From Lolium rigidum (taxonomy: Eukaryota; Streptophyta; Magnoliopsida; Poales; Poaceae), in NCBI RefSeq assembly GCF_022539505.1, contig NC_061513.1, positions 354,621,696 through 354,685,695 on the forward strand: DNA of 64,000 nt. Reading direction: 5' to 3'. The notes under the pieces were generated by a model that saw only the letters and a program-made list of their open reading frames with translations, made no database searches and was not told where the DNA came from. Both the position numbers and the translations under genes were made by a program. How positions within the stretch are numbered: position 1 is the stretch's first letter; every line of letters starts with the position of its first letter. This document shows positions 1 through 11,724 of the stretch, one piece after another.

Positions 1-300
1 GCGGGATTTTCCGAGGAGAAGTACGTGGTAGGATCTCGAGTCTACATTCCAACATGACTTGCTCGTGGCACATGAAGATGATGAAGGCTCATTGCTGATT
101 TACTTTCCGCTGTGTTTATTCTGAGCTAGTCCATGTGACTATGCAATTTGTAAGGTTTTATTGTATCCTCTGGATCAACGATGTAGTAATTTGATACTAT
201 TGCAATGATTACTATATTTTGTAATGTGTGTGCTATCGGTGATCCCGGGAATAGCACTATACACAGGTATCTTGCCTTTATTAAAAGGTAGGGTGCTACA
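1..300 (+). mobile_element. E1 5' LTR (right end only)
   Basis: These 300 bases recur at 4672-4971 with about four substitutions and no length change, so this is the end of a 5' LTR whose start lies left of the window. The copy ends in GGTGCTACA, and a primer-binding site follows at once. The near identity (about 98.7%) implies a fairly recent insertion. Orientation is given by the primer-binding site to its right and the polypurine tract before the 3' copy. Confidence 0.9.
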
Positions 301-1723
301 GAATGGTATCAGAGCATAGTGTTGCCTGTAGAATCGAGACCCTAGGTTTGGATTAGAAATAGGAAGACCCTTGGATGAAAATTTTGTCTAATCCTATTTT
401 CAATCAAAAAGATGTTTGGATTTTGGAACCTCTTGTATTCTCATCTATTCCATTTTCAAAATTGTTTTCCTCTCAATTTAGATGACCACCTTATCAAAAC
501 TATCAACAAGGACTGATGATGGCCATGTCCCTGAAGCATGAAGAGTGATGATTCATGTGATATTCTTCGACTCCGCAAGAAGTGTTTCATGGAAGACTAA
601 TGAAGAACATGAAGGAAGACTTCGATGCAGACTGCACAACACACGAAGATACACCGAAGGACTACAATAGAAACTTGAAACATCCAAAGAAGAAATAGAT
701 CAGACCACCATTAGTTTTCGTTTTATTGAAACGACGCTAGCATTAGAAAGTATTGATCTTACCAAATTGAGGTATGACCATACTAATTTGTTAGTGTTTG
801 AAACAGATTGCTTGATGCTTGTTAGGTGTTGTTTGTAAAATGATTTGCCTTGAATCGATGTGGTTGGGTAGGAAATCTTCTTTAGACCTTTCTATCTATT
901 CTCATCTATACCCAACCCAGAGAATGTTTTCTCGACAACTCGCCATGAAGACAACAGTAGTGAAAATAGCCTTGATATTTCCTATCAAGATGAAGAAGAG
1001 TAGAGTAAGAGTTCCGCAAAACCCTAGCTAGGGATCGATAGAAATGTTTTGAAAACAGGTCAATAAGGGGGATTGAAACATTGATTAAATTCTCCATTAA
1101 ACTTTTATCAAATGGTGAGGTTGACCAAGAGTTAGAATACGAGATATACCAAACTGAAAACAAGGAAATGATTGAGTGCGACATGGATTGGCCCCCATGA
1201 CGACTACTCATATTGTTTACTCTTGTATGAAGAATGGTAAATCTAGAGAGACGTACCTACAAGAGAGACGTCGATGTTAAGCCTGAACCATAGGGTGAAT
1301 AGATATTATGACCTTATAGTAGGCAAGTGCTGCCAACGGTAGGACTACGGTGAGAATGAACATCCAACTACTGGATAAAGACTAGCGGAAGACCGTCGAT
1401 GACACCGACAAGTAAGAATATGAAGGAACCTTTTAGACTCATCTTGGAGAGATATGTTGTTCACTATATGTGAATAAATATTCGCCTAGTGAACATTAAC
1501 TCAGAAGCCATAAGCCTTAGATATTTCCAAAAGATACCTTAGTTCAAGCCAAATCCTCGGATGTGCCAAGCCATATCCAAGTTTAGCTTAGCCTAATCCC
1601 AAGACTTAAGACTACCTAACAAAAGCCTCTTTAAGGGTGGTAGCACTCATGCCCATCTAGAACCCAAAACTTTCTAACCTTTCTCAAATCTCGAGGACGA
1701 GATTTCTTTTAAGGGTGGTAGTC
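301..1723 (+). mobile_element. E1 internal region, apparently noncoding
   Basis: This is the 1.4-kb body between the two E1 LTRs. TGGTATCAGAGC at 304-315 is the plant Gypsy-type primer-binding site complementary to initiator tRNA-Met. The purine-rich AAGGGTGGTAG at 1711-1721 is the polypurine tract just before the 3' LTR, and the phrase CTCGAGGACGAGAT at 1690-1703 is common before the 3' LTR in grass chromovirus-like Gypsy elements. The longest ORFs are about 70-100 codons and resemble nothing I know. Long LTRs around a gene-less body fit a LARD-type element that depends on proteins from other elements. Family name not assigned. Confidence 0.8.
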
Positions 1724-4700
1724 TGTCACATCCCGAAATTTTCTAAATTTTGGAATGAAAAATAAAAATAAATCTGATGCTTGATTGTTTGAACTTGATT
1801 AAAAAATTCACAAGGAATTAAAATTTTTAGAAGTTATTTAAAAGTATTTTCCAAACTATTGTTCTCCAATTACTTTTGGTTTCAAGTGTTTTCAAAATCA
1901 AACATATTTTGATTTTCAAAGATTTCAAATCCTTAATGGATTTCTATTTAAGAAAATAAAACTATAGAAAACTATATTTGCAAAATATTGCCAAAGTTGC
2001 CATTTAGGCCAAGTGCAAATAATTATTATTTTATTTTCACAAATGGTTTTTAAATAGGTTCCTTGTTATCCTAAAACACTATTTTGATTTTTACAAATTT
2101 TTATAAACTTGTTTGGTATGTGTATGTTGAAACTATTCACATATAGGCATAATGGCATAGTAGTAATAAAAAGATATAAAATAAAAATTTATAAAATTTA
2201 AATCCTTTTATTATCCTATACTGAGCAATATAATTTTACAAACTCGTAGAATTTTGTTTCACTCAAATCGGAATTATGAAACTCATTTTATCAAAGAAAC
2301 AAGTAATAGACAAAAAGAAAAAAGAAAAACGATCGGACCGGCCAGCCGCCGCTCGGCCCAGCCCGCGCGAGGCCCAGCCTCCCGTCCAGCAGCCCACCCG
2401 GCCGACCGATCCGGTCACGGCACCGAAGGAGCCAGATCGACCTGATTTTCGTTTTTTTGGAAACTTATCTCCACTTAAACGTATCTTTCTCGAGCTATAC
2501 AACTCCGATTTCAGATCCGTTCGTTTCTACGCGTTCCTAACTTCGAGCCCCACCTTTTCCACCGACCTATTGCCTATATAAAGCCACCATCACGTCGCAG
2601 TTTTGTTTTCCCTTTCCTCTTCTCGAAATCCTATATCAACGAAATCTTAACTCGTTGATTTGACCCCCAAAACCACCTCAAATCGTTTCGGGCTCTACAC
2701 GAAAGTTGTAGATCTCGTCGAGATCTTTCAATCCCGACCAATCTCATCTCTTTTCGTCCACCATACACGGATAATTTCGCATCGCAAGGTGTCAGACCTG
2801 ACAAAGGGAATCTTCAATTAGTTCGTGCTCGTTCCACGAAATCCAAATTCCTTTGGTGAGTATGTAGATCTGATCATCCTCTACAACTTTCATGTTGAAA
2901 GTTTTTCGATTTGACGCACCGATTTATCGTTCATCTACAGATCTATTTCGAGTCAACCGGAGCCAAATCGAGTTTCAAAACGATCTCAAATCGTCAGGAC
3001 TTCAACACGGAAGTTGTTCCTCTCGTCAAGATCTTTCAATTGCCGCAAGTTTCACCTTGTTTCGTTCACCGAGCAAGGAGAAAATCGTGTTGCAAGATTC
3101 AGATCTTATAAGGTATAACCCAGATCTTGTCAAACACATTAATCCATTGTGAAAAGTAATTTGTGCGTTAGATAGATTATTTTTGAATAATTCCAATTGG
3201 TCTAATCTTGTACTATTGTAACCTATCCAAGGAAGTCAAGTTTATATTTTTACTAAACATAAGTCTTGTGGTAGCTAATTAATAAGGTTGTGTATGTTAA
3301 GTAGATACTTAATTATTGTTTTTCTAAACCAAATTAAATACCCAGGAAGTTTTATTATTATTGCACATATCAAAGAACACAATACAACATATACACACTA
3401 CCTCTCTTGTGAAATAAATTGGTGCATAGCATGCATGCATGTCTATGATTGTTCATATCGAGTGTTGTTTGATTTTGTTGTTGTTGTTGAATGGTGTGTT
3501 TATGTTGTGCTATATTTTATATTATAGTTCGTACGGAGAGGCACGTATTCTGATTAAGAGAAGTGAACGCGCTTCGACTACCAAAAAGGCAAGTGACACT
3601 CAATTACCTATCTATTTTGTTAAGCATTAGTGTTTTATAAATTAGAATGCATGGTAGGAATTTTGGTTTTCGAAAGTTATGCTATGCTTATCAATCCTAG
3701 TAGTGTGTAGCCACCCTTGAACCATTGCTAGTATTCTTAGTATGCCTAGCAATAACAAAATGCCACTGCTATTTTTGATTGTTTCGGATTGTGAGTATTG
3801 AGAATTAAAATTAACAACCTTAATGAATCTCCTGGGTGGATTGATTGTGTGGTGGGCGGCTGCTCAGGGCTCCGATCCCTGGGGATGGACCAGTGGACGG
3901 GTGGGTGCCTGAGAGCGCGCAGTTGAATAGTGGTTGCCCTAGACTGCACCTCTGATTTTCACCAGGGGATCGTGCGGGGGTTTATTATCTGTAATGGTTT
4001 TAAGCTCGTGGGTTTCACTTGTGGTTGGCCACTCAGGATTAAAGAGATTTATATGTCGTCCATGTTTTAGTTAGCTTCTAGTGCAGCCTTATGGTATTAT
4101 GGGCTCTGCCGGGATTAAGTAAGTTGTGAGGTCAAACTTGTTGCTAGACATGATGATGTGGCGACGGCCAAACGGGAACGGGTCTAGCTAGTTATGGTTG
4201 AAGCCTCCTTCTGAAAGATCTTGTCTCATTTCTTCTCTTGGGAAGGGTGGGTCGTAAGGTGAAAGTGCACAACCTCTCGAGAGTTAAACCTAAGATCTTA
4301 GCCGTGTCCCCGGTTATGGACAATTTGAGCTTCTAGGCAAGGAATGTACGGAAGAATCTCATCATTGTTTTATGAATGTATTTAAAATTTTGTATCCACC
4401 TTTGAAAACTCATGGGAGATGTAACCATGTGATTATTCTAAAACCCATGGAGGATTTAACCATGGTGTGATTTCATAATATCATTCAAAGATTTTCAAAA
4501 TGTTTTGTTTTAAATAAAATGTAGGATAAAATTGGCTTTATGCAAATATGCCTAAACTCCACTTGCCAAATATCATGTAGATAGTCATGCCCAAAACTGC
4601 CACCATATAAGTGTCATTTGCCAGTACATCATTGTACTGACCTCCATTCGTGGGGCTGCATATTCAAACGTGCGGGATTTTCCGAGGAGAAGTACGTGGT

Positions 4701-4971
4701 AGGATCTCGAGTCTACATTCCAACATGATCTGCTCGTGGCACATGAAGATGATGAAGGCTCATTGCTGATTTACTTTCCGCTGTGTTTATTCCGAGCTAG
4801 TCCATGTGACTATGCAATTTGTAAGGTTTTATTGTATCCTCTGGATCAACGATGTAGTAATTTGATACTATTGCAATGATTACTATATTTTGTAATGTGT
4901 GTGCTATCAGTGATCCCGGGAATAGCACTATACACAGGTATCTTGCCTTTATTAAAAGGTAGGGTGCTACA
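1724..4971 (+). mobile_element. E1 3' LTR, 3.25 kb
   Basis: The LTR starts TGTCACATCCCG just after the polypurine tract and ends GGTGCTACA, matching the end of the 5' copy. TGT...ACA ends are typical. A GC-rich block (about 2335-2450) is followed by a TATA box at 2575, the expected place for the U3/R promoter. The flank to the right starts CATAA, the likely 5-bp target duplication; its partner is outside the window. E1 lies in the internal part of E2. Confidence 0.88.
2575..2583 (+). promoter_or_regulatory. E1 LTR TATA box
   Basis: TATATAAAG follows a GC-rich stretch and precedes a pyrimidine-rich leader. It is the best core-promoter candidate in the LTR; transcription would start about 30 bp downstream, near 2610. 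Inferred from sequence only. Confidence 0.6.
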
Positions 4972-5241
4972 CATAATTACTCCATGCGCAAGTTTTCTGA
5001 GCTCAACATTGTGCACAGAACTAGTCACGCAATGGAAATCAAGAAGCAAATCCAAATCATACAAAACATATACCCTGTATATACATACCTAAGTGGTCTT
5101 ATTACAATACTCAAGTCGATGTGAGTATGCAAACTCACTTATTAAAGTATATGTACAAATTTATACAAATGCTACAAACTATAATACACGTGGTACTAGT
5201 GTATTATAGCCTCGCCTCCCTTGGTGGACTCTAGTCGATCT

Positions 5242-6324
5242 TCACTCCCGGTACATTCCAGGCTTCCATCCGGTCGAACGTGTCATCCTCCTGATAGACC
5301 CTGGAACATAAGGTCTCCCCGTTGGCTTGTAATCCGAATCCGATGATGATCCTAAGGAGAAATCAGTGTTCACGAACTGATCGTTGAGTGCATCATAGTC
5401 CACCCATCGGGTGTAGTCTCCTGTGGCCACACCATAAGGGTTACCAAAACTCATACCCGACTCAACTTGTGTCGGATATCCTCCATCCACTCCTTCATTA
5501 CTAGGATAGCTCGGGTTCTGGGTTGTTGCGTCATCATTCATCTCTCCATCATAATACTCAGTAGTACTATGGGTTCCAGTATCATATCCCCAACGCCAAC
5601 CCCTGGAATTCTCGATTGGAGTCTCGGAACGCTGCTTGTTTCCGGATTCCTCTCCGCCCTCGTATCCCCCATAGGAACTACCCAGGTAGTTCCCAGGTGT
5701 AGCAGGTGTAGGTTCACGTGCAAGTGGATCGATACTGATATAATCACCAGCTGAATAAACTGGTGTGTGCACCACATTCTCCATAGGTTCTTTCCCCCTA
5801 CTCTCCTCCTTGGGTTCAGTGAATTCCTCAAGCATCGTATCAATTGCTCCTATCAGATGATGGTTCAACTAAAAGAGTAATGATATGAAATTGCGGCTAT
5901 TATCCATATATTTTGCCGCTGCTATGGGTTTGCGTTTAGCATATTTGTAGTGGTTGAGCATGGGATCATTGTCCTCCTCCATATGAGGAATGTGTGTGAA
6001 TTCGGAACCCATAAGCTCTTTCGTCTTATGCTCCCGAATATCGGTTATGGCTCTCATAACAACTATATGATAAGCTGTGTTGGTTGTCCTTGCTTCTCCA
6101 GCTGGCATGACTACGCTCATTCCCAAAGATTCGGGAAGTCGCAGTCCTACCCTGCACTTGGCCAATATCGGACCATCATAGAACATGTATTTCTTTACTG
6201 GAATCTGGGGATCGCACCCAAATTCCAGGAACATGGCTCGTAGGATATCTGCAAGTCCTCCTTGGTACTCGTTCAGTGTGGAATCCATAACTTTCACGTT
6301 TCTCCCCGGTCGTGAACTTGCCAT
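5242..6324 (-). CDS. E2 non-gag ORF with one in-frame UAG
   Basis: The reading frame runs from ATG at 6324 to a stop at 5242, about 360 codons, broken once by TAG at 5871-5869 after residue 151; the same frame stays open on the other side. Just upstream of the ATG is TTCTATTTCTACAG, a good splice acceptor, so a spliced leader is plausible. The N-terminal half looks globular. The C-terminal half is rich in Gly, Ser, Asp, Tyr and Glu and looks disordered, ending in a basic tail. I recognise no domain and no gag or pol motif. TAG could be a mutation or a read-through site; I found no GT donor that would make it part of a small intron. Its place next to the primer-binding site matches where gag normally sits. 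Confidence 0.55.
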
Positions 6325-6526
6325 GTTGGCTGTAGAAATAGAAAGATTATAAGATTAGTAATAATGCATCATAATAGAGATAATAAAGAATTATCACACT
6401 AAAAGATATGATTGTTGTATTCTCAATTGAATATACACCATATTTTTAGAGAATTCTTTACTAATCCTATTTGACTCCTAACGTTTGGTCCCATTTACTA
6501 GGTTCCAACCTAAGGTCAAAGCTTTT

Positions 6527-6538
6527 GCTCTGATACCA
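6527..6538 (-). other. E2 primer-binding site (tRNA-Met type)
   Basis: On the - strand this reads TGGTATCAGAGC, two bases from the LTR end at 6541. It is the priming site for minus-strand DNA synthesis and sets the element's orientation. Confidence 0.85.
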
Positions 6539-6540
6539 AC

Positions 6541-9500
6541 TGTGGTGACCCTGCATACCACCGCATGTTGTAGTATGCCGGTCGTTGATATAACATTCAC
6601 GAAGTACCATTCCGCAAATATTACATCCCTCGCAGTAGTACAACGAACATAGCAGGGTCCATAACTCATTCACATATTATTACAATTAACATACACATGT
6701 CGTCTTGGAGCTCCTCTTGGGTCCTAAGAGGAATACTCCTGGTTTCGAGGTGAACCCAACTTAACTTACAATACCAGAGTTTCATTAAACTAAACATTTA
6801 TTTCATCGAGCAGCTAAATACTAAGAGTTCGGGCTGCTCGGTTACTACTATTACTGGATGTCTAGGCTTGATCTTCTCCGGAATCCTCCCCGGATCCGTA
6901 GACTATGAGATAGTCTACGCCTTCAACACCTCCTGAGAGGTCAGGTTCTTCATAGCCGATGATCTCGGCTCCTTCATTGTTGTCGTAGTTCTCCTCCAGA
7001 CGATTTAGACAATCTAAGCATGGGATTTAAGAGTGGTATGAGTACGAGCGTACTCAACAAGTTCACTATAGATAAGAGGTGTTTAATGCACTAGCTACGA
7101 TATTAGACCGTAAAGTCTAATACCAATGCAAGTTTTGATAAACATTTCTTCAAGAGATTGCTTTTATTTCAAAGAGCTATGTCCGTCGACCTTCACCGGT
7201 TTACTAGAACTTCATGGAGCTCCTTTCCGGCCGCGTTCGCAGCTCCTCAATCCCGGAACAGGGAGTGACGAGTCACGCTTCTTTACACTCGCAGAGGTGT
7301 GTTGCTTTACCCATAAGAGATCTTAACCTTGGTGCCAACCGGGCAGCTTTCCCGTCCACACTTCCTTCGGTGTGAGGCCCGGTATAAGGTCTAGCCAATC
7401 ATGTTCCTCCGCTACCTCGAACACCCACCCTTTGTTGCATGCCCCGACCCTGGGTCCACGCCGGTCCCATTATTCCCGTAATTTCAGGGTGGACCCCGAC
7501 CACGACGACGTCGTTGGGCTCTACCATACACTCCTACGCCGGTAGCCGCAACCCATCATAGACCACATTACCGTGGGGAATTAGAATGGGATCCCCACCC
7601 TCCGGTTGTTCCGCAAGACACAATCGCTACGGCAAGCAATGCTTTATCGTGGGGAATTAGAATGGGATCCCCACCCTCCGGTTGTTCCGCCGTATACAAC
7701 TCGCTACGGTAAGCGCATCCGTTGATGAACGAGAGGTGGAAACACTTTTGACTACTCCGTCCCACTCCGGATCTTATGGTTAACACGGGTATTACGGCAC
7801 AAGAATCATCGGCGACATTTGTTGTTTAATCCTAGATGGATATAAACCCGTGCAATGGAACCTCCACCATATCAACACAATCCATGGTTCCATTGCCCAC
7901 CACATAGTCATATTCATAATTATGAAAGTAGTGGTTTTGGTTTTTATGCAATAGTGATAACCATAATACTTTGCAAGTAATTTGATAGAAATACTCAAAT
8001 GACATGAGCAAGTGATGAACTTGCCTCGAACACCGCAAAGTTTTGCAGCTTGGAAGGTGTGGACCGACCCTTGTCCTCTGTCTCTGAAAAATAGCATCAT
8101 TGTCCGATAAGGGCAATGGTTAAAGAAGCAATTATGCATGCTTTCCATTTTTAGGGTTTGTTTCCCCCCTTTCCGATGTCTTATCATTTTATGTGAGAGG
8201 TAATTACTAAGATAGTTTTGGAGATACTATGTTTAGGATAAATACAACCTTGAAATATTGTCAAGGTGTTTTTAAAATCCAATTACATTAATGGACTTAT
8301 TTTCATTTTAGAAAATAATTTATGTGGTTTAAATTCTTATTTAAATCATCACAATAAGACTTCTTCTTAATTGTCTTCAAAAACTCTGTTTGATATTTTA
8401 TTTAAATAGAGAATTTTATGCTGATCCTTTTTCATATTTTTAATTTATTTTTAAGAGTTTTTATCAATTTTCTATTGAATTTCAAAGTTTCTGCATTTTT
8501 AGGAATTGTGAAATGCCTAAAATACCCTTGGGTCCCACCTGTAAGGTGGCCCAACGGGTTAGGTTTGGCCGACCCACTCGGTCCGGCCCAACCCGCTCAC
8601 TCTCTCTCTCTCGCGCGTGTCCGAATCCCTAACCCTAACCTCCTCGCGGCGACGCATGTCGCCGCCGTCTTCTTCGATTTGTTCCGGCCGTCTCTCGGCC
8701 GTCGCCGCCGGCGAGGTGTGGCGCATCTGAACCGCCACTCGACGGCGATTCAGATCCACCGCGGCGATTCGTCCTGCGCTGCTTGCTCGCCTCGCCCCCT
8801 TCGCCTCTGGTCTCCTGGCGTGGAGTGCCCTGGGCGATCTCGTCGCCGCCGACGCTCCAGGTGCTGTGGCGCCGCCGTGGTGCTGCTGTGGTGCTGCCGT
8901 GAGTGCTGCCGTGGGGCGCTCACGCTCGGCGTCGCCAGGCCAGGTGCGGCTTGGCGCTGCCATGGGTGGCTCGTGCCGCCGTGCCGCCATGGCACGCCTT
9001 GTGCTGCTGCTCCAGGTACGTGCGCCACCTCTCTCTTACCCCCTGTGCTTGCTCTTCTTCCTCCTCCGTGCTTTTGCTTGCGTACTGGGCTTGCCTCTCC
9101 CCATGGAGAGACTGTTCCATGCGTGTGTGCTGCTGTTGCGCTTCTAACTATTGCTCTTGCTCTAATTCCATGGTTCTAGCTGTGCTACTGCTGCCACCAT
9201 GGCCTAGTTCTAGTTCAGGTGCTTGTATTGATGCTCGTGCTCATGCTCATGCTTTGCTACTGTGTTGTGCTTGCCTGCAGTGAGCATGTGCTATTGCTGG
9301 GTGATGTTATGCCATATCCCTGTGCAAGCATTCCTAATCTAATGGGTTGCCATGCTCTCCTTTCTTGCTTAATTCTCCTCTCGTGGCTTTGTTCTTGTTA
9401 CTCGAGCTTGCTCGGATATCATGTGTGTTCATGTTTGCTCGCTCTCGGCTTGGGTTCTGTGTGCATTACTTGCAATTTGGCAAGTGCCAGGGCAATGGTA

Positions 9501-11724
9501 TGCTGTTCCTTGTGCTCAAATTCATGAATATTCTCAATTGAGCATTACTGTTGGTTTAATTGTATGATTAGGGGATGAGCACTAAGTGCTTTATTTGTTT
9601 ATCATGATCCGGTGGTTCATCAAGCCTTGGATGTGCTTCTGGATACAATCATATGATTATGACTTCAGTATCTGTTTATTCAGTTAAGACTTGTGTGTAA
9701 TTATTCAGTGGCTGATTTATTTATGATGCTATGCTTGGCTTGTAGCAATCAGTAGTATGAGTTAGCAAGCTCTGATGATTATCTAATCATCATTAGCTTG
9801 ATGGTTAACTGTTGTGCTTCCTGCTGTGGCTAACTGGTGCTTATCTTGGTGTCTGGGTATCACCATGCCTTGTGCTGGTGTAGGTTGTGCCTGATCCAGT
9901 GCCTGCTGTTGCTTGCAGTGCTCCATTGGATCCACTGCAAAGTTCTGGTGTAAATTTCTTGTATATTCATTTATGTGTGTTGTTTTACTTGGCTAAGTGG
10001 ATAAATGATGTGAACTGCTGGCAGTTGTGATCATCTTACAGTTGAAATGATTTAGCTAGAGAGATGCCAACATCTGTTGGGTACCCTAGCTCTTACTGAA
10101 CCCTCTTTGGGTGATGATGTGCTGGCTAGAGGTGTGGCTGTGGGTTGAGGTAGCCTTGACAGCCACTTGGTGCTGTCATGGTAGCTCCCCCCTCTCAGGA
10201 ACTGGCTGTGGTGGATTGTTGCTTACTGGCCTGACCATTTTTGGTTGCCAGATGCTTTTGATGTTGATAAACCTAGATAGACACATGATAGTCTATCATG
10301 TCTGATGGCTTAGCTAGCTCTGGTTGTCAAGTGAGCCTGGTAGCTGGCCAGGGTTTTGAATCCATGTTGGATTTCTCTGGTTGTGTCCATGTGTAGACAC
10401 AACCAGTGTTCCCTGGATGATCTCTACTGGCTGTTTTCTATGTTTGCTTGAACCAAATGACTAGATAGCCATAGGATGACACAAACATAGGGTATCTACC
10501 CTTTTGCTTATGTGTGATTGGTGCATATGCTTATTTATGAACAAAACCATCTGGTTTGTTCATGATGATTTGTATACCTCACTCCAGCTCCTAGAATTTG
10601 ATGTTGGTGTAGAGGTTTTGCTTCTGGTGGTTTGTTTGGCTTGCCCTGCTCCTCCCTGTGGCTTGATGCTTCCTGGTTATTTGCTGTGGTGGTGAAGATA
10701 TGTTGAACAGCAGTAGCTGTTCAAGCTGTTCTTGTGTTCTTGGCTGTTCTTGGCTGTTCTTGGTGGCTTACCACTGCTGCCTGTCGATGGCAATGGTTAG
10801 GGTTTACTGTGGAGACTTTATATGATCTCCACCTCCATCTCTGGTCGACAACAAGGCCTGGCAGCCTGTTGTGACTCACCAGCTGTGTGTGTGTGGTGTG
10901 CTGCATGCACACTGCTGTGTGAGCAGCCTAGCTGTGTGTGTGTGCTAGTGCTGTGCACTTGGACTTGGTTCTGTCTGTGGCATGGATCTGCTCGGCAGAG
11001 ACTTGATCATATCCTCTTTATTTCAATTGTTTGCTAACCTACCAAGTGGCAATGCCACTTGGCATAATGTGCTCTTTGTTGTTTTTGTTTGCAGGGATCA
11101 ACCTGATGCTCCAAGGATCATGGAGATCATCAAGTACAAGGCTGAATGTAGATTAATTTGTAGTGTTAGGATAGATCATTGAATTGTAATTTCCTTTTCT
11201 TTTCTTTTTCTAATTATTTAATTCTTGTAATTTGTTGTAATTCCATAATTCAAATCTGAATATTGTAAAGACAATGTATTATGTGTGTGATGATCAATAA
11301 AGCCCAAGTTTTCCTTATTGAGCTTAGTGTAATAGTTGTATTACTTATATTATTGCTTAATGGTATTTGTTTGTGAAATTATCTCAAATTTGAATTATGT
11401 GATGATTATTTGATGTTTGAATTTGAAATTCAAATTCAAATTGGGTTTGAATTCAATCATACCACTTAACTTGTAATTCAATCATACAACTTAAGATTTC
11501 AATGCAATTATCACTTCTCTCTTCTCAAAACCCTAATTTAGACAAGTAGGAACAAGTTCATCGCACTCTCGAAACCCTAACCCTGTAAGGTGTCGAGAGA
11601 GAAACCTATCCCCCTTCGATGCATTTTTGTTTTAAAAGCGCGAAATTTCCCCGTAAATTACAATGCAATGCACATCCCTTTCTAAAATCTACCCCTCGAT
11701 CGTCTCTAAACCTGGGACATTACA
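6541..11724 (-). mobile_element. E2 5' LTR, 5.2 kb
   Basis: Read on the - strand it starts TGTAATGTCCCAGG at 11724 and ends GGGTCACCACA at 6541, followed by the primer-binding site. At about 5.2 kb it is very long for an LTR. It carries a mosaic: a CT-rich and GC-rich gene-like stretch near 8570-9020, a long T/G-rich stretch to about 11095 and an A/T-rich end. On the - strand a short acidic open frame lies near 7020-6866. The right edge interrupts gene-like DNA at 11725. The second LTR is not in the window, so the outer edge is inferred from the TGT...ACA ends and the change of sequence type. Confidence 0.7.
8597..11301 (+). other. Gene-like unit antisense to the E2 LTR
   Basis: On the strand opposite to E2, a (CT)n leader at about 8597-8612 runs into GC-rich DNA with a plant-leader look. 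Then comes a donor-like CCAG/GTACGTGCG at 9016-9017 and, 2 kb on, an acceptor-like TTGTTTGCAG before 11095. A short last exon follows, and AATAAA lies at 11296-11301. Open frames (for example 8418-9179) are low-complexity Ala, Arg and Cys translations of GC-rich DNA, so coding is doubtful. It could be a captured host 5' region or a chance arrangement. Confidence 0.35.

Larger units (their letters stand above)
4972..6540 (-). mobile_element. E2 internal region, 3' part cut off by E1
   Basis: On the - strand GTTGGTATCAGAGC (primer-binding site core 6527-6538) lies directly against the LTR that begins at 6541. This fixes E2 as a - strand element reading leftwards from its 5' LTR. The visible internal part holds one ORF region (5242-6324). 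Its remainder and 3' LTR must lie beyond E1, off the left edge. No gag, protease, reverse transcriptase or integrase motif is visible. Confidence 0.75.

Noticed and set aside
5869..5890. Small intron removing the UAG in the E2 ORF (CTCTTTTAG looks like an acceptor)
   Set aside because: No GT donor lies in the preceding 100 bases in a position that would keep the frame.
8418..9283. Ala/Arg/Cys-rich ORFs of 90-250 codons in the E2 LTR
   Set aside because: All frames of this GC-rich stretch are open on both strands with low-complexity products; this is a base-composition effect.
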